From the NCBI RefSeq assembly GCF_900618535.1, contig NZ_UYJA01000004.1:372001-436000 (forward strand): a stretch of DNA of 64,000 nt, given 5' to 3'. This document shows positions 17,803 to 26,464 of the stretch, in pieces. The position numbers were made by a program, and so were the translations under genes. The stretch's first letter is position 1. Each line of letters begins with the position of its first letter. Origin of the DNA: Pseudomonas bubulae. Lineage in GTDB: Bacteria; Pseudomonadota; Gammaproteobacteria; Pseudomonadales; Pseudomonadaceae. The notes beneath the pieces were generated by a model. It saw only the letters and a program-made list of their open reading frames with translations. It had not been told where the DNA came from and made no database searches.

Positions 17803-19122
17803 ATGAAGAAGGCAAAACTTAGCCTCGCCTGGCAGATCCTGATTGGTCTGGTCCTCGGGATTGCAATCGGCGCGCTGCTTAACCATTTCAGTGCTGAAAA
17901 GACCTGGTGGATCAGTAACGTTCTGCAACCTGCCGGCGATATCTTTATCCGTCTGATCAAGATGATCGTAATCCCAATCGTGATTTCTTCACTGGTTGTC
18001 GGGATTGCAGGCGTGGGAGATGCGAAGAAACTCGGTCGTATCGGTTTTAAAACCATCATTTACTTCGAGGTGGTCACCACCATCGCGATCCTGGTCGGCC
18101 TGGTGCTGGCCAACGTGTTCCAACCCGGTGCCGGTATCGACATGAGCACCCTGGGCACGGTCGATATTTCCAAGTACGCAGCCACGGCAGCTGAAGTCAC
18201 GCATGAACATGCGTTTATCGAGACCATCCTCAACCTGATTCCATCGAACATCTTCGCGGCCATGGCTCGCGGTGAGATGTTGCCGATCATCTTCTTCTCG
18301 GTGCTCTTCGGTCTCGGTTTGTCGAGCCTGAACGCCGAACTGCGCGACCCGCTGGTGAAAACCTTCCAGGGCGTGTCCGAGTCGATGTTCAAAGTCACTC
18401 ACATGATCATGAACTACGCGCCAATCGGTGTGTTCGCCCTGATCGCCGTGACCGTCGCCAACTTCGGTTTCGCCTCGCTGGTGCCTCTGGCCAAGCTGGT
18501 GCTGCTGGTTTACGGCGCCATCCTGTTCTTCGCCGTTGCGGTGCTGGGCCTGATTGCCAAGCTGTTCGGCTTCTCGGTGTTCAAGCTGATCCGTATCTTC
18601 AAGGATGAACTGGTTCTGGCTTACTCCACCGCCAGCTCCGAAACCGTGCTGCCACGCGTGATCGAGAAGATGGAAGCCTACGGCTGCCCGAAAGCGATCT
18701 GCAGCTTTGTGGTACCGACCGGCTACTCGTTCAACCTTGACGGCTCGACCCTGTACCAGAGCATCGCGGCAATCTTTATCGCCCAGCTGTATGGCATCGA
18801 CTTGTCGATCAGCCAGCAACTGCTGCTGGTACTGACCCTGATGGTGACCTCCAAAGGCATCGCCGGTGTACCAGGCGTATCCTTCGTGGTACTGCTGGCG
18901 ACCCTGGGCAGCGTGGGTATCCCGCTGGAAGGCCTGGCCTTTATCGCCGGTGTTGACCGTGTGATGGACATGGCCCGTACGGCCCTGAACGTGATCGGTA
19001 ACGCCCTGGCGGTACTGGTAATCTCCCGTTGGGAAGGCATGTACGACAACGCCAAGGGCGAGCGCTACTGGAACTCGCTGCCGCACTGGCGCAGCAAGGA
19101 AGCCCTGCCAAAAGGTGAGTAA
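17803..19122 (+). CDS. gltP: Glutamate/aspartate:proton symporter GltP
   Basis: This is an inner-membrane carrier of the DAACS (SLC1-like) family that imports acidic amino acids. The 439 residues have eight predicted membrane segments and two re-entrant loops. Diagnostic motifs are the serine-rich loop STASSETVLPRV near residue 275, GYSFNLDGSTLYQS with the conserved NxDG region, and the transport-domain motif GVPGVSFVVLLATL. The length fits E. coli GltP. ATG at 17803 follows AAGTAAGGG. It is a single-gene unit with its own terminator. Confidence 0.94.
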   Translation: MKKAKLSLAWQILIGLVLGIAIGALLNHFSAEKTWWISNVLQPAGDIFIRLIKMIVIPIVISSLVVGIAGVGDAKKLGRIGFKTIIYFEVVTTIAILVGLVLANVFQPGAGIDMSTLGTVDISKYAATAAEVTHEHAFIETILNLIPSNIFAAMARGEMLPIIFFSVLFGLGLSSLNAELRDPLVKTFQGVSESMFKVTHMIMNYAPIGVFALIAVTVANFGFASLVPLAKLVLLVYGAILFFAVAVLGLIAKLFGFSVFKLIRIFKDELVLAYSTASSETVLPRVIEKMEAYGCPKAICSFVVPTGYSFNLDGSTLYQSIAAIFIAQLYGIDLSISQQLLLVLTLMVTSKGIAGVPGVSFVVLLATLGSVGIPLEGLAFIAGVDRVMDMARTALNVIGNALAVLVISRWEGMYDNAKGERYWNSLPHWRSKEALPKGE

Positions 19123-19145
19123 CCTCGCCTGGTAGCGCAACTCCC

Positions 19146-19177
19146 ACAAACCCCGGCCCTGGCCGGGGTTTGTTGTT
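19146..19177 (+). terminator. Rho-independent terminator after gltP
   Basis: ACAAACCCCGGCC and GGCCGGGGTTTGT pair with a two-base loop and run into TGTTT. It begins 24 bases after the gltP stop. Confidence 0.88.
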
Positions 19178-19226
19178 TCTGGGGGTAGGCCGCTATCATT
19201 CGCATCATCTTCCAGGAGTTTTCTTG

Positions 19227-20456
19227 ATGCTCAACGGCCTATGGCTCAGCTTTTTCGTCGTCGCTACGGTGTCGGCGCTCGCCCAATGGCTGGTGGGGGG
19301 CAACGCGGGGATCTTCTCGGCGATCGTGGAAAGCATCTTCGCCATGGCCAAGTTGTCCGTCGAAGTGATGATCTTGCTCTTCGGCACCCTGACGTTATGG
19401 CTCGGCTTCCTGCGCATTGCCGAAAAAGCCGGCATCGTCGATTGGCTGGGCAGGGCCCTGGGACCTCTGTTCAAGCGCCTGATGCCGGAAGTCCCGCCTG
19501 GGCATCCGGCGCTGGGCTTTATCACCCTGAACTTCGCCGCCAACGGCCTGGGGCTGGATAACGCGGCCACGCCCATCGGCCTCAAGGCCATGCGTGCCCT
19601 GCAAGAGCTCAACCCGAGCCCGACCAGTGCGAGTAATGCACAGATCCTGTTTCTGGTGCTCAACGCCTCGTCCCTGACCCTGCTGCCGGTCACTATCTTC
19701 ATGTACCGTGCCCAGCAAGGGGCGCCGGACCCGACACTGGTATTCCTGCCGATCCTGCTGGCCACCAGCGCCTCGACCCTGGTCGGCTTGCTGTCGGTGG
19801 CCATTGTCCAGCGCCTGCGTCTGTGGGACCCGGTGGTGCTGGCGTACCTGGTGCCTGGCGCGCTGATCCTGGGCGGTTTCATGGCATTGCTGGCGACCCT
19901 GTCAGCCACGGCGCTGGCCAGCTTGTCGTCGATCCTGGGCAACCTCACGCTGTTCGGCCTGATCATGCTGTTTCTGGTGATCGGGGCGCTGCGCAAGGTC
20001 AAGGTCTACGAAGCGTTTGTGGAAGGGGCCAAGGAAGGCTTCGACGTCGCGAAAAACCTGTTGCCGTATCTGGTGGCGATGCTGTGCGCGGTGGGTGTGC
20101 TGCGTGCTTCCGGGGCACTGGATTTTGGCCTGGACGGTATTCGCCATGTGGTTGAGTGGCTGGGTTGGGATACGCGCTTTGTCGATGCGCTGCCAACGGC
20201 CATGGTCAAACCCTTTTCGGGCAGTGCGGCGCGGGCCTTGCTGATCGAGACCATGCAGACCCAGGGTGTGGACAGCTTCCCGGCGCTGGTGGCGGCCACG
20301 GTGCAGGGCAGCACGGAAACCACGTTCTATGTGCTGGCGGTGTACTTCGGCGCCGTGGGCATCCAGCGTGCCCGGCATGCGGTGGGTTGCGCCCTGCTGG
20401 CCGAGTTTGCCGGCGTGGTGGCGGCGATTGCGGTGTGCTACTGGTTCTTCGGCTAA
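19227..20456 (+). CDS. Nucleoside-recognition (Gate) domain membrane protein, SpmA-SpmB fusion type
   Basis: This 409-residue polytopic inner-membrane protein carries two Gate/nucleoside-recognition domains, corresponding to the separate SpmA and SpmB spore-maturation proteins of Bacillus; Pseudomonas does not sporulate, so the role is transport-like but undefined. Motifs include LNFAANGLGLDNAATPIGLKAM in the first half and PTAMVKPFSGSAARALLIE with QGSTETTFYVLAVYFGAVG in the second. ATG at 19227 has CCAGGAG upstream and gives a hydrophobic start (MLNGLWLSFFVVATV). A REPIN follows. Confidence 0.87.
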   Translation: MLNGLWLSFFVVATVSALAQWLVGGNAGIFSAIVESIFAMAKLSVEVMILLFGTLTLWLGFLRIAEKAGIVDWLGRALGPLFKRLMPEVPPGHPALGFITLNFAANGLGLDNAATPIGLKAMRALQELNPSPTSASNAQILFLVLNASSLTLLPVTIFMYRAQQGAPDPTLVFLPILLATSASTLVGLLSVAIVQRLRLWDPVVLAYLVPGALILGGFMALLATLSATALASLSSILGNLTLFGLIMLFLVIGALRKVKVYEAFVEGAKEGFDVAKNLLPYLVAMLCAVGVLRASGALDFGLDGIRHVVEWLGWDTRFVDALPTAMVKPFSGSAARALLIETMQTQGVDSFPALVAATVQGSTETTFYVLAVYFGAVGIQRARHAVGCALLAEFAGVVAAIAVCYWFFG

Positions 20457-20468
20457 CCCAGGCCACCT

Positions 20469-20555
20469 TGTGGGAGCGGGCTTGCTCGCGATGGCATCAC
20501 CGCGGCCACGCAGGTAAACCGTGTTGCCTGCATCGCGAGCAAGCCCGCTCCCACA
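20469..20555. repeat. REPIN-type inverted repeat, copy 3
   Basis: The arms are TGTGGGAGCGGGCTTGCTCG and its perfect complement. It occupies the convergent gap between the Gate-domain gene and the methyltransferase gene, ending four bases from the latter's stop. Confidence 0.92.
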
Positions 20556-20558
20556 GGT

Positions 20559-21188
20559 TTACAGGGTTTTACGCCACACACTCACCAGCCACGGTTGCTG
20601 GTCACGGGGCAAGCCCGCCGGGCGGTAGTAGTGCTCCAGCTCGGCAAACCCTGCAGCCGTCAGCATCGTCCGCCAGTTCTGCAGATCGTGATAAGCCCCG
20701 TAACGCTCACCGTTCCAGCCTTCGCGGTTGTCGCCGCGCGGGTTGGAACTGAGCAGTACGCCGCCGGATTTCAGGGCTGCATGCAGCTTGCCCAGCACCT
20801 GACCCAGTTCCTGGGTCGGCACATGGAACAACGAAGCATTGGCGAAGATGCCGTCGAAGCGTTCAGCGGGCAAGTCGAGCTTGAGGAAGTCCTGGTGCCA
20901 CACTTCACAGCCGCTGTCTTCGCGGGCCATTTGGGTGAAGCGTTCGGTGCCGTCCAGCCCGATTGCCACATGCCCGAGGCGGGTGAAAGCCTGCAGGTCG
21001 CGACCCGGCCCGCAGCCGAAATCCAGGACAGTGAAGGGCGCCGAACCTTGAATATGACGCAACAGGGCGTCGATGTTCTGGCTCACGTCATGGTCGCGGG
21101 TGCCTTCACGGAAGCCCTCGGCGCTCTGTTGATAGTGGCTCAGGGTCGTGGCGGCAATCTGTTCGAGAGTTTTTGCATCGAGGGTCAT
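20559..21188 (-). CDS. Class I SAM-dependent methyltransferase
   Basis: The 209-residue Rossmann-fold methyltransferase has motif I FTVLDFGCGPGRDL, motif II (AIGLDGTERF) and the post-motif FDGIFANASLFHVP, the pattern of the Methyltransf_11/25 group that acts on small molecules. The substrate is not recognisable. It is 41 bases downstream of the metI-like gene on the same strand and could share its transcript. The N terminus LEQIAATTLSHYQQSAEGFREGTRDHDVS is typical of a well-spread proteobacterial subgroup. Confidence 0.88.
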   Translation of the reverse strand: MTLDAKTLEQIAATTLSHYQQSAEGFREGTRDHDVSQNIDALLRHIQGSAPFTVLDFGCGPGRDLQAFTRLGHVAIGLDGTERFTQMAREDSGCEVWHQDFLKLDLPAERFDGIFANASLFHVPTQELGQVLGKLHAALKSGGVLLSSNPRGDNREGWNGERYGAYHDLQNWRTMLTAAGFAELEHYYRPAGLPRDQQPWLVSVWRKTL

Positions 21189-21229
21189 CGCAGGCTCGGT
21201 CGGCGGCAGGGCTGGCCGCCGACTATACC

Positions 21230-21874
21230 TCAGCGTTTGTTCAGTGCCAGGGCCAGGCGGTCACCACCCAGCTGAATCACGGCCACCAGAATCACCAGCA
21301 ATACGATCACGGTCAGCATCACCTGCGAGTCGAAGCGCTGGTAACCATAGCGGTACGCGATGTCACCCAGCCCGCCGGCACCAATCGCACCGGCCATGGC
21401 CGACGAATTGATCATCGTCACCAGGGTGATGGTAAAACCGCCGACGATGCCGGGTAAGGCTTCGGGCAGCAGTACGTGCCAGATAATGTGATGGCGCTTA
21501 CAGCCCATGGCTTGGGCGGCTTCAATCAAACCGTGATCCACCTCACGCAGGCTGACTTCAGCTATGCGTGCAAAAAACGGTGTGGCGGCGATGGTCAGCG
21601 GTACGACCGCCGCCCATACGCCGTAGGTAGTGCCCACAATCAGGCGGGTGAACGGGATCAATGCCACCATCAAAATCAGAAACGGGATTGAACGGAACAG
21701 ATTGACGAACGCACCCAGAGCCTTGTTCAGTGTGGGGGCTTGATAAATCCCGCCTTTGCCGCTGGTGACAAGGATCACCGCCAGCGGTATGCCCAGAACC
21801 AGCGCGATCAGCGACGACACACCGACCATCAGGAAGGTGTCGATCACCCCCTGCCACAAACGATCAAATCCCAT
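21230..21874 (-). CDS. metI: MetI-like ABC transporter permease
   Basis: This is the inner-membrane permease of a methionine-type (MetNIQ) importer. The 214 residues have five or six membrane segments and the EAA-type coupling loop [26 protein letters not shown]. The N terminus [21 protein letters not shown] matches MetI. Its start lies inside the end of the metN-like gene (11-base overlap), so translation is coupled. Context with two SfnB-like genes and an FMN monooxygenase suggests import of an organosulfur compound, possibly not methionine itself. Confidence 0.92.
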   Translation of the reverse strand: MGFDRLWQGVIDTFLMVGVSSLIALVLGIPLAVILVTSGKGGIYQAPTLNKALGAFVNLFRSIPFLILMVALIPFTRLIVGTTYGVWAAVVPLTIAATPFFARIAEVSLREVDHGLIEAAQAMGCKRHHIIWHVLLPEALPGIVGGFTITLVTMINSSAMAGAIGAGGLGDIAYRYGYQRFDSQVMLTVIVLLVILVAVIQLGGDRLALALNKR

Positions 21875-22985
21875 AGCCCACTACCTCGACCTGTTGTGCC
21901 CATTGCCCGGCCCGTTTGCGCAGCTCTTCGGCGCCCAGCGAAGTGCTGGTTACGCTGAGCAGCAGTTGCCCCAGGGCATGCCCCTGGATGTGTTCGACGC
22001 CGCCGTGGAGCAGCCGCACTTGCCCTCCCAGCGCGCTGAACAGCGCTCCCAGGTCGGGCTCTTGGGCCAGCCGGCCGGTAAAACGCAGGCGCAAGATCAC
22101 GCTGGCTTGTGCGGACTGTGCCTGCGCCGAAATACGGTTACGCAGCGCTTCAGGCAGGGTCGCCTGCAAGGGCGCCAGCAGGGTCTTGCTGACGTCATGC
22201 TGAGGATCGCCGAAGACCTGCCACACAGGGCCTTGCTCGACCACGCGACCTTGCTCCAGTACCACTACGCGGTGACAGATATCACGAATCACGGCCATTT
22301 CATGGGTAATGAGGATGATGGTCAGGCCCAGGCGCTGGTTGATTTCGCGCAGCAGACCGAGGATCGACTGAGTGGTTTCGGGGTCCAGGGCCGAGGTGGC
22401 TTCGTCGCACAGCAAAATCGCCGGATCGTGCACCAGCGCACGGGCAATGCCCACACGCTGTTTTTGCCCGCCCGACAGTTGCGCCGGGTAAGCCGTGTGC
22501 TTGCCTTGCAGGCCAACCAGCTCCAGCAGCTCACGCACCTTCTGCTCCCGTTGCAGCTTGGGCACGCCCGCCACCTTGAGTGGCAACTCGACGTTCTGCC
22601 ATACGGTTTTGGCCGACATCAGGTTGAAGTGCTGGAAGATCATGCCGATCTTGCGCCGCAGCGCCACCAGCTTGTCTTCGTCAAAGCTGGCGATATCGAC
22701 CTGATCGATCAGCACGCGGCCGCGGGTAGGCTGTTCGAGGCGGTTGATGGTGCGAATCAACGACGACTTGCCAGCACCGCTGCGCCCGATGATGCCGAAG
22801 ATCTCCCCGCGCTGGATTGCCAGATCAATACCCGTGAGGGCATCCACAGGGCCCTGGCGGCCGTCATAGGTTTTGCCGATACCGATAAAACGCACATGGG
22901 CGTGGCTCAACTCAGGGTGCAGCTCGGTGTGGTTGGCGCCGGGCTGCGGCTGATCGAGCCGCTCGCGAGCAATGGCCACATTCAT
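21864..22985 (-). CDS. metN: MetN-like ABC transporter ATP-binding protein
   Basis: This is the ATPase of the importer. The 373 residues show Walker [15 protein letters not shown], the Q-loop [19 protein letters not shown], the signature [15 protein letters not shown] and Walker [18 protein letters not shown], then a C-terminal ACT-like NIL domain (about 285-360) that in MetN binds methionine and inhibits transport. The N terminus has an extra 25 or so residues ([15 protein letters not shown]...) before the ATPase fold, slightly longer than E. coli MetN (343). It lies two bases after the binding-protein gene. Confidence 0.93.
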   Translation of the reverse strand: MNVAIARERLDQPQPGANHTELHPELSHAHVRFIGIGKTYDGRQGPVDALTGIDLAIQRGEIFGIIGRSGAGKSSLIRTINRLEQPTRGRVLIDQVDIASFDEDKLVALRRKIGMIFQHFNLMSAKTVWQNVELPLKVAGVPKLQREQKVRELLELVGLQGKHTAYPAQLSGGQKQRVGIARALVHDPAILLCDEATSALDPETTQSILGLLREINQRLGLTIILITHEMAVIRDICHRVVVLEQGRVVEQGPVWQVFGDPQHDVSKTLLAPLQATLPEALRNRISAQAQSAQASVILRLRFTGRLAQEPDLGALFSALGGQVRLLHGGVEHIQGHALGQLLLSVTSTSLGAEELRKRAGQWAQQVEVVGYGI

Positions 22986-22987
22986 GG

Positions 22988-23779
22988 TCAGCCTCCCCAG
23001 CCGGGCTGGTACAGAGTGCCGTAGGTCTTATCCAGCGCAGCTTTGACTACTGGCGAGTGCTGATAGATATCGATAAATTTGGCCAGACGCGGGTCGTCTT
23101 TGTTCTTGGGCTGGATCACGAACTGAATCACATACTCGGGGTGGTCGATGCCGTCGAACAGCAAGGCCGACTCGGCATCGAAGGTTTTCGACAGGCGAAT
23201 GTAGGCTGGATAACCCTGCACCAGGTCGGCATCGTCGTAGGCGCGTACCAGTTGCACGGCCTCAACCTGCAGGATCTTGATCTTTTTCGGGTTGGCGATG
23301 ATGTCCTCTTCCGTCGCCTTGTAACCAACGCCCGGCTTGAGTGTAATCAGCCCGGCCTTGGCCAGCAGTTGCAGGCCACGCCCGCTATTGATCGGGTCAT
23401 TGGCAATGGCAACAGTTGCGCCTTCAGGCAGGGCGTCGAGGCTTTTGTATTTTTTCGAGTACAGGCCCACGTTGTTGATGATGCCTTTGGCGTAGGGTGC
23501 CAAATCGAACCCGGCGGCGGCCTTGGCGTTTTCCAGGAACGGGATGTGCTGGAAGTAATTCACATCGATATCGCCGCTGGCCAGGCTGACGTTGGGTGCG
23601 ATCCAGTCGGTGAACTCCACCAGCTCGACCTTGAGCCCTTGCTTGTCGGCCTCGGCCACTGCGGTTTCCAGGGGAATGGCGAACGCGGCGGTGGTACCGA
23701 CCTTGAGCGGCTTGTCGGCCGCGTGGAGCAAACCGCTAAACAGCCCGAGGGCCAGAACCAGTGCGTGTTTTTTGTTCAT
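22988..23779 (-). CDS. metQ: MetQ-family substrate-binding protein (non-lipoprotein form)
   Basis: This is the periplasmic receptor of the importer. It has 263 residues from the ATG at 23779, beginning [20 protein letters not shown] and then [16 protein letters not shown]. The NlpA/MetQ motifs are [26 protein letters not shown] and [19 protein letters not shown]. The signal ends in an AxA-type site with no lipobox Cys, so the mature protein should be soluble, unlike E. coli MetQ. Longer upstream frames only read into a REPIN. It is the first gene of the transporter trio, with an intergenic REPIN separating it from the monooxygenase gene. Confidence 0.9.
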   Translation of the reverse strand: MNKKHALVLALGLFSGLLHAADKPLKVGTTAAFAIPLETAVAEADKQGLKVELVEFTDWIAPNVSLASGDIDVNYFQHIPFLENAKAAAGFDLAPYAKGIINNVGLYSKKYKSLDALPEGATVAIANDPINSGRGLQLLAKAGLITLKPGVGYKATEEDIIANPKKIKILQVEAVQLVRAYDDADLVQGYPAYIRLSKTFDAESALLFDGIDHPEYVIQFVIQPKNKDDPRLAKFIDIYQHSPVVKAALDKTYGTLYQPGWGG

Positions 23780-23815
23780 GATAATTGCCCAGTCAAAGAG
23801 TCGGAATTCGAACCC

Positions 23816-23883
23816 TGTGGGAGCGAGCCTGCTCGCGAAAGTTTGGCAGTCCTGCAAGCTTCGCGAGCAGGCTCGCTCCCACA
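23816..23883. repeat. REPIN-type inverted repeat, copy 4 (variant arm)
   Basis: The arms are TGTGGGAGCGAGCCTGCTCG and complement, differing from copies 1-3 at two positions (CGAGCC for CGGGCT). The shorter loop contains TTTGGCAGTCCTGCAAGC. It interrupts the sulfur cluster between the binding-protein gene and the monooxygenase gene. Confidence 0.92.
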
Positions 23884-23892
23884 AAAGAACAG

Positions 23893-25254
23893 TTATGCGC
23901 TGTGCCTGAAGGCCGCACCTGTATGGCGTTGCGGCAAGTGCGCATCGCCTTCCACAAACAGCTTCTGACGCAGGCTGCCAGTGTCATAAGCGGTTTTATA
24001 AGAGCCCCGGCGCTGCAGTTCGGGGACCACCAGGTCGATAAAATCGACGTAGCTTTCAGGGGTGACGATGCGGGTCAGGTTGAACCCGTCCAGGCCGGTT
24101 TCTGCAATCCAGGATTCCAGCTCGTCGGCCACTTGCGCAGGCGAACCCACCAGCGTGATGTAACGCCCGCCCAGGGCGTGCTGTTCAAGCAGCTTGCGCC
24201 GGGTCCAGTCGTTGTTTTGCAGCACTTTGGTCGCGGACTGGATCGCGTTGCTCTTCACGTACTGGATCGGCTCGTCCAGTTCGTAATCGGCAAAGTCGAT
24301 ACCCGTGGAGCTGGAAAAGTGCGCCACGCCGGCTTCGGCACTGGCATAGCTCAGGTACTCGTCACGCTTGGCCAGGGCCTGGGCCTCGGTCGGCGCCACG
24401 ATCACGTTGATCCCCATAAACAGCTTGATGTCGTCCGGGTTGCGGCCCGCAGCCACAGCGCTGGCGCGCACCTTGTCGACCTGGGCTCTGGTCGCTGCCT
24501 TGGTCTGCCCGCTGATAAACACGCACTCGGCATGGCGACCGGCAAACACCAGGCCGCGATCCGAGCTGCCCGCCTGAAACAGCACCGGGGTGCGTTGCGG
24601 CGACGGTGCGCAAAGGTGATAACCCTCCACCTGATAGAACTCACCTTCGTGTTTGATCTTGTGCACCTTGTCGGGCCGGGCATAGATGCGCCGGGCCGGG
24701 TCATTGAGCACGGCGTCGTTTTCCCAGCTGCCTTCCCATAGCTTGTAGAGCACTTGCAGGTACTCATCGGCCTGATCGTAGCGCCGGTCATGCTCGACCT
24801 GTTCGGTCAGGCCCATGGCTTTGGCTGCACTGTCGAGGTAGCCGGTAACAATATTCCAGCCCACGCGACCGCGGGTCAGGTGGTCCAGGGTCGACATGCG
24901 ACGCGCGAATAAATACGGCGTTTCGTAGGTCAGGTTGGCGGTCAGGCCAAAACCGAGGTTCTTGGTGACGGCAGCCATCGCCGAAACCAGCAGCAGTGGA
25001 TCATTGACCGGTAGCTGGATCGCCTCTTTGAGCGGCATATCAACCGATTGTTGATAAACGTCATACACGCCCACGATATCGGCGATAAACAGCCCGTCGA
25101 ACAGCCCGCGTTCCAGCAGCTGCGCCAACTCAGTCCAGTATTCAAGGGTGTTGAAGGTGGTCGAGTTGTCCCGTGGGTGGGTCCACAGACCGTGGTTGAT
25201 ATGACCAATGCAGTTCATGTTGAAGGCATTGATCAGAATCTTCTTTTTGCTCAT
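23893..25254 (-). CDS. FMN-dependent monooxygenase of the NtaA/SnaA/DszA type
   Basis: This is a bacterial-luciferase-fold, FMNH2-dependent oxygenase, probably acting on an organosulfur or amine substrate. The 453 residues show INAFNMNCIGHINHGLW, the family loop ARRMSTLDHLTRGRVGWNIVTG with SAAKAMG, and FQAGSSDRGLVFAGRHAECVF, all typical of the NtaA/DszA group. Its ATG shares one base with the TGA of the SfnB-like gene upstream (TGATG), showing tight coupling. It needs a separate flavin reductase, which is not in this window. The substrate cannot be read from the sequence. Confidence 0.92.
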   Translation of the reverse strand: MSKKKILINAFNMNCIGHINHGLWTHPRDNSTTFNTLEYWTELAQLLERGLFDGLFIADIVGVYDVYQQSVDMPLKEAIQLPVNDPLLLVSAMAAVTKNLGFGLTANLTYETPYLFARRMSTLDHLTRGRVGWNIVTGYLDSAAKAMGLTEQVEHDRRYDQADEYLQVLYKLWEGSWENDAVLNDPARRIYARPDKVHKIKHEGEFYQVEGYHLCAPSPQRTPVLFQAGSSDRGLVFAGRHAECVFISGQTKAATRAQVDKVRASAVAAGRNPDDIKLFMGINVIVAPTEAQALAKRDEYLSYASAEAGVAHFSSSTGIDFADYELDEPIQYVKSNAIQSATKVLQNNDWTRRKLLEQHALGGRYITLVGSPAQVADELESWIAETGLDGFNLTRIVTPESYVDFIDLVVPELQRRGSYKTAYDTGSLRQKLFVEGDAHLPQRHTGAAFRHSA

Positions 25255-26450
25255 CAGATGGTCCCCCGCAATGGCGGGTTGGCATCATTTAGGTAGTAAT
25301 TGCCTACCGCGTGGTACTTCCAGCGCACCGGGTCATGCAGGGTGTGCACGCGGGCGTTGCGCCAGTGACGGTCAAGGCCGTGCTCGGCCAGCGTGGCCTG
25401 GCTGCCGGCGAGCTCGAACAGGGTGCTGCCGGCGGCCAGGGAAATTTCTGTACTCAGGGCCCGGGCTTCTGCGATGGCAATCGAGGCTGCGGCGACGGTG
25501 CTGGCGCTGGTGTTGCTCTGAGCAATATCCAGAAACGCTCCGGCACGTTCCAGCAGGGCTTCGGCGGCATGCAGACGTACGCTCAAATGGCCGAAGCTTT
25601 TGAGGGTCAGCGGGTCTTCGCTGGCGATATCCGTAGTGGCATCGATCCAGGGCCGGGTTTTGCTGCGCACAAAATGCAGGGCGTCTTCAAAGGCGGCGCG
25701 GGCGATACCGGTATCGATGGCCGCGTGAAGGATCTGCGCCAGCGGGCCAACCGGGGTCGGACGCTCGAAGGCGCTTTGAAACGGGATCACGTCTTGTGCT
25801 GCGACCAGTACGTTGTCGAAAACCACCGAACCGCTGCCCGTAGTGCGCTGGCCAAAACCGCTCCAGTCGTCGATCACGCTTAGGCCATCGCTGTCGCGGC
25901 GCACGAATGCGAGATGCTGGATGCCGTTATCGTCCACAACCGAGGTAGGTATCCGCTGTGCATACAGTGCGCCAGTGGCGTAGAACTTGCGGCCGGTGAT
26001 GCGGTAGCCGTGTTCGGCCTGGGCCAGATGGGTGGTGCGATCGTGTGCAGTCTTGGTGCCGATTTCAGCCAGGGCATTGCCGAAGCGCTCTCCGGCCAGC
26101 ACCTCGGCATAGAGCCGCTGCTTTTGCTCGTGTGTGCCATTGACCCGTAAAACTTCGAGTGCATAAAAGTGGTTTTGCGGGATTTGCCCCAGAGAGGCAT
26201 CGGCCGCAGCGATCAGCGCGATCACTTGCGCCAGGGTGACGCTGGACACGCCTGCGCCGCCGTAGGCCTTGGGCACGGTGATGCCCCACAGGCCGGTATG
26301 GGAAAACAGCTCAAGCTCATCAAACGGCAAACGCCGCTCACGGTCGCGCAGGGCACTGTCGCGTTTGAAAAACGCCGCCAGTTCACGGGCTACGCTCAGG
26401 GCCTCGGCATCGCTGTGGATAACCGGGACCTGTTTGGATATCAGTGACAT
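25254..26450 (-). CDS. sfnB: SfnB-family sulfur acquisition oxidoreductase, copy 1
   Basis: This acyl-CoA-dehydrogenase-fold flavoprotein belongs to the SfnB/DszC branch linked to organosulfur use during sulfate starvation. The 398 residues contain TVPKAYGGAGVSSVTLAQVIA, QIPQNHFYALEVLR, ITGRKFYATGALYAQRIP and a C-terminal RHWRNARVHTLHDPVRWKYH. It is 14 bases downstream of a second SfnB-like gene and overlaps the monooxygenase gene by one base. The two SfnB proteins share motifs throughout and are diverged tandem paralogues. Confidence 0.9.
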   Translation of the reverse strand: MSLISKQVPVIHSDAEALSVARELAAFFKRDSALRDRERRLPFDELELFSHTGLWGITVPKAYGGAGVSSVTLAQVIALIAAADASLGQIPQNHFYALEVLRVNGTHEQKQRLYAEVLAGERFGNALAEIGTKTAHDRTTHLAQAEHGYRITGRKFYATGALYAQRIPTSVVDDNGIQHLAFVRRDSDGLSVIDDWSGFGQRTTGSGSVVFDNVLVAAQDVIPFQSAFERPTPVGPLAQILHAAIDTGIARAAFEDALHFVRSKTRPWIDATTDIASEDPLTLKSFGHLSVRLHAAEALLERAGAFLDIAQSNTSASTVAAASIAIAEARALSTEISLAAGSTLFELAGSQATLAEHGLDRHWRNARVHTLHDPVRWKYHAVGNYYLNDANPPLRGTI

Positions 26451-26464
26451 GGGTGTCTCCAGGG

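Noticed and set aside
20469-20555. Reading the REPINs as ordinary Rho-independent terminators
   Set aside because: They have long arms, internal dyads and no T run, and the same sequence recurs elsewhere. They may affect RNA 3' ends but are better described as repeats.
23780-23884. N-terminal extension of the MetQ-like protein (starts MWERACSR)
   Set aside because: It is the translation of a REPIN arm. Similar peptides appear wherever the repeat occurs, so the start at 23779 was used.
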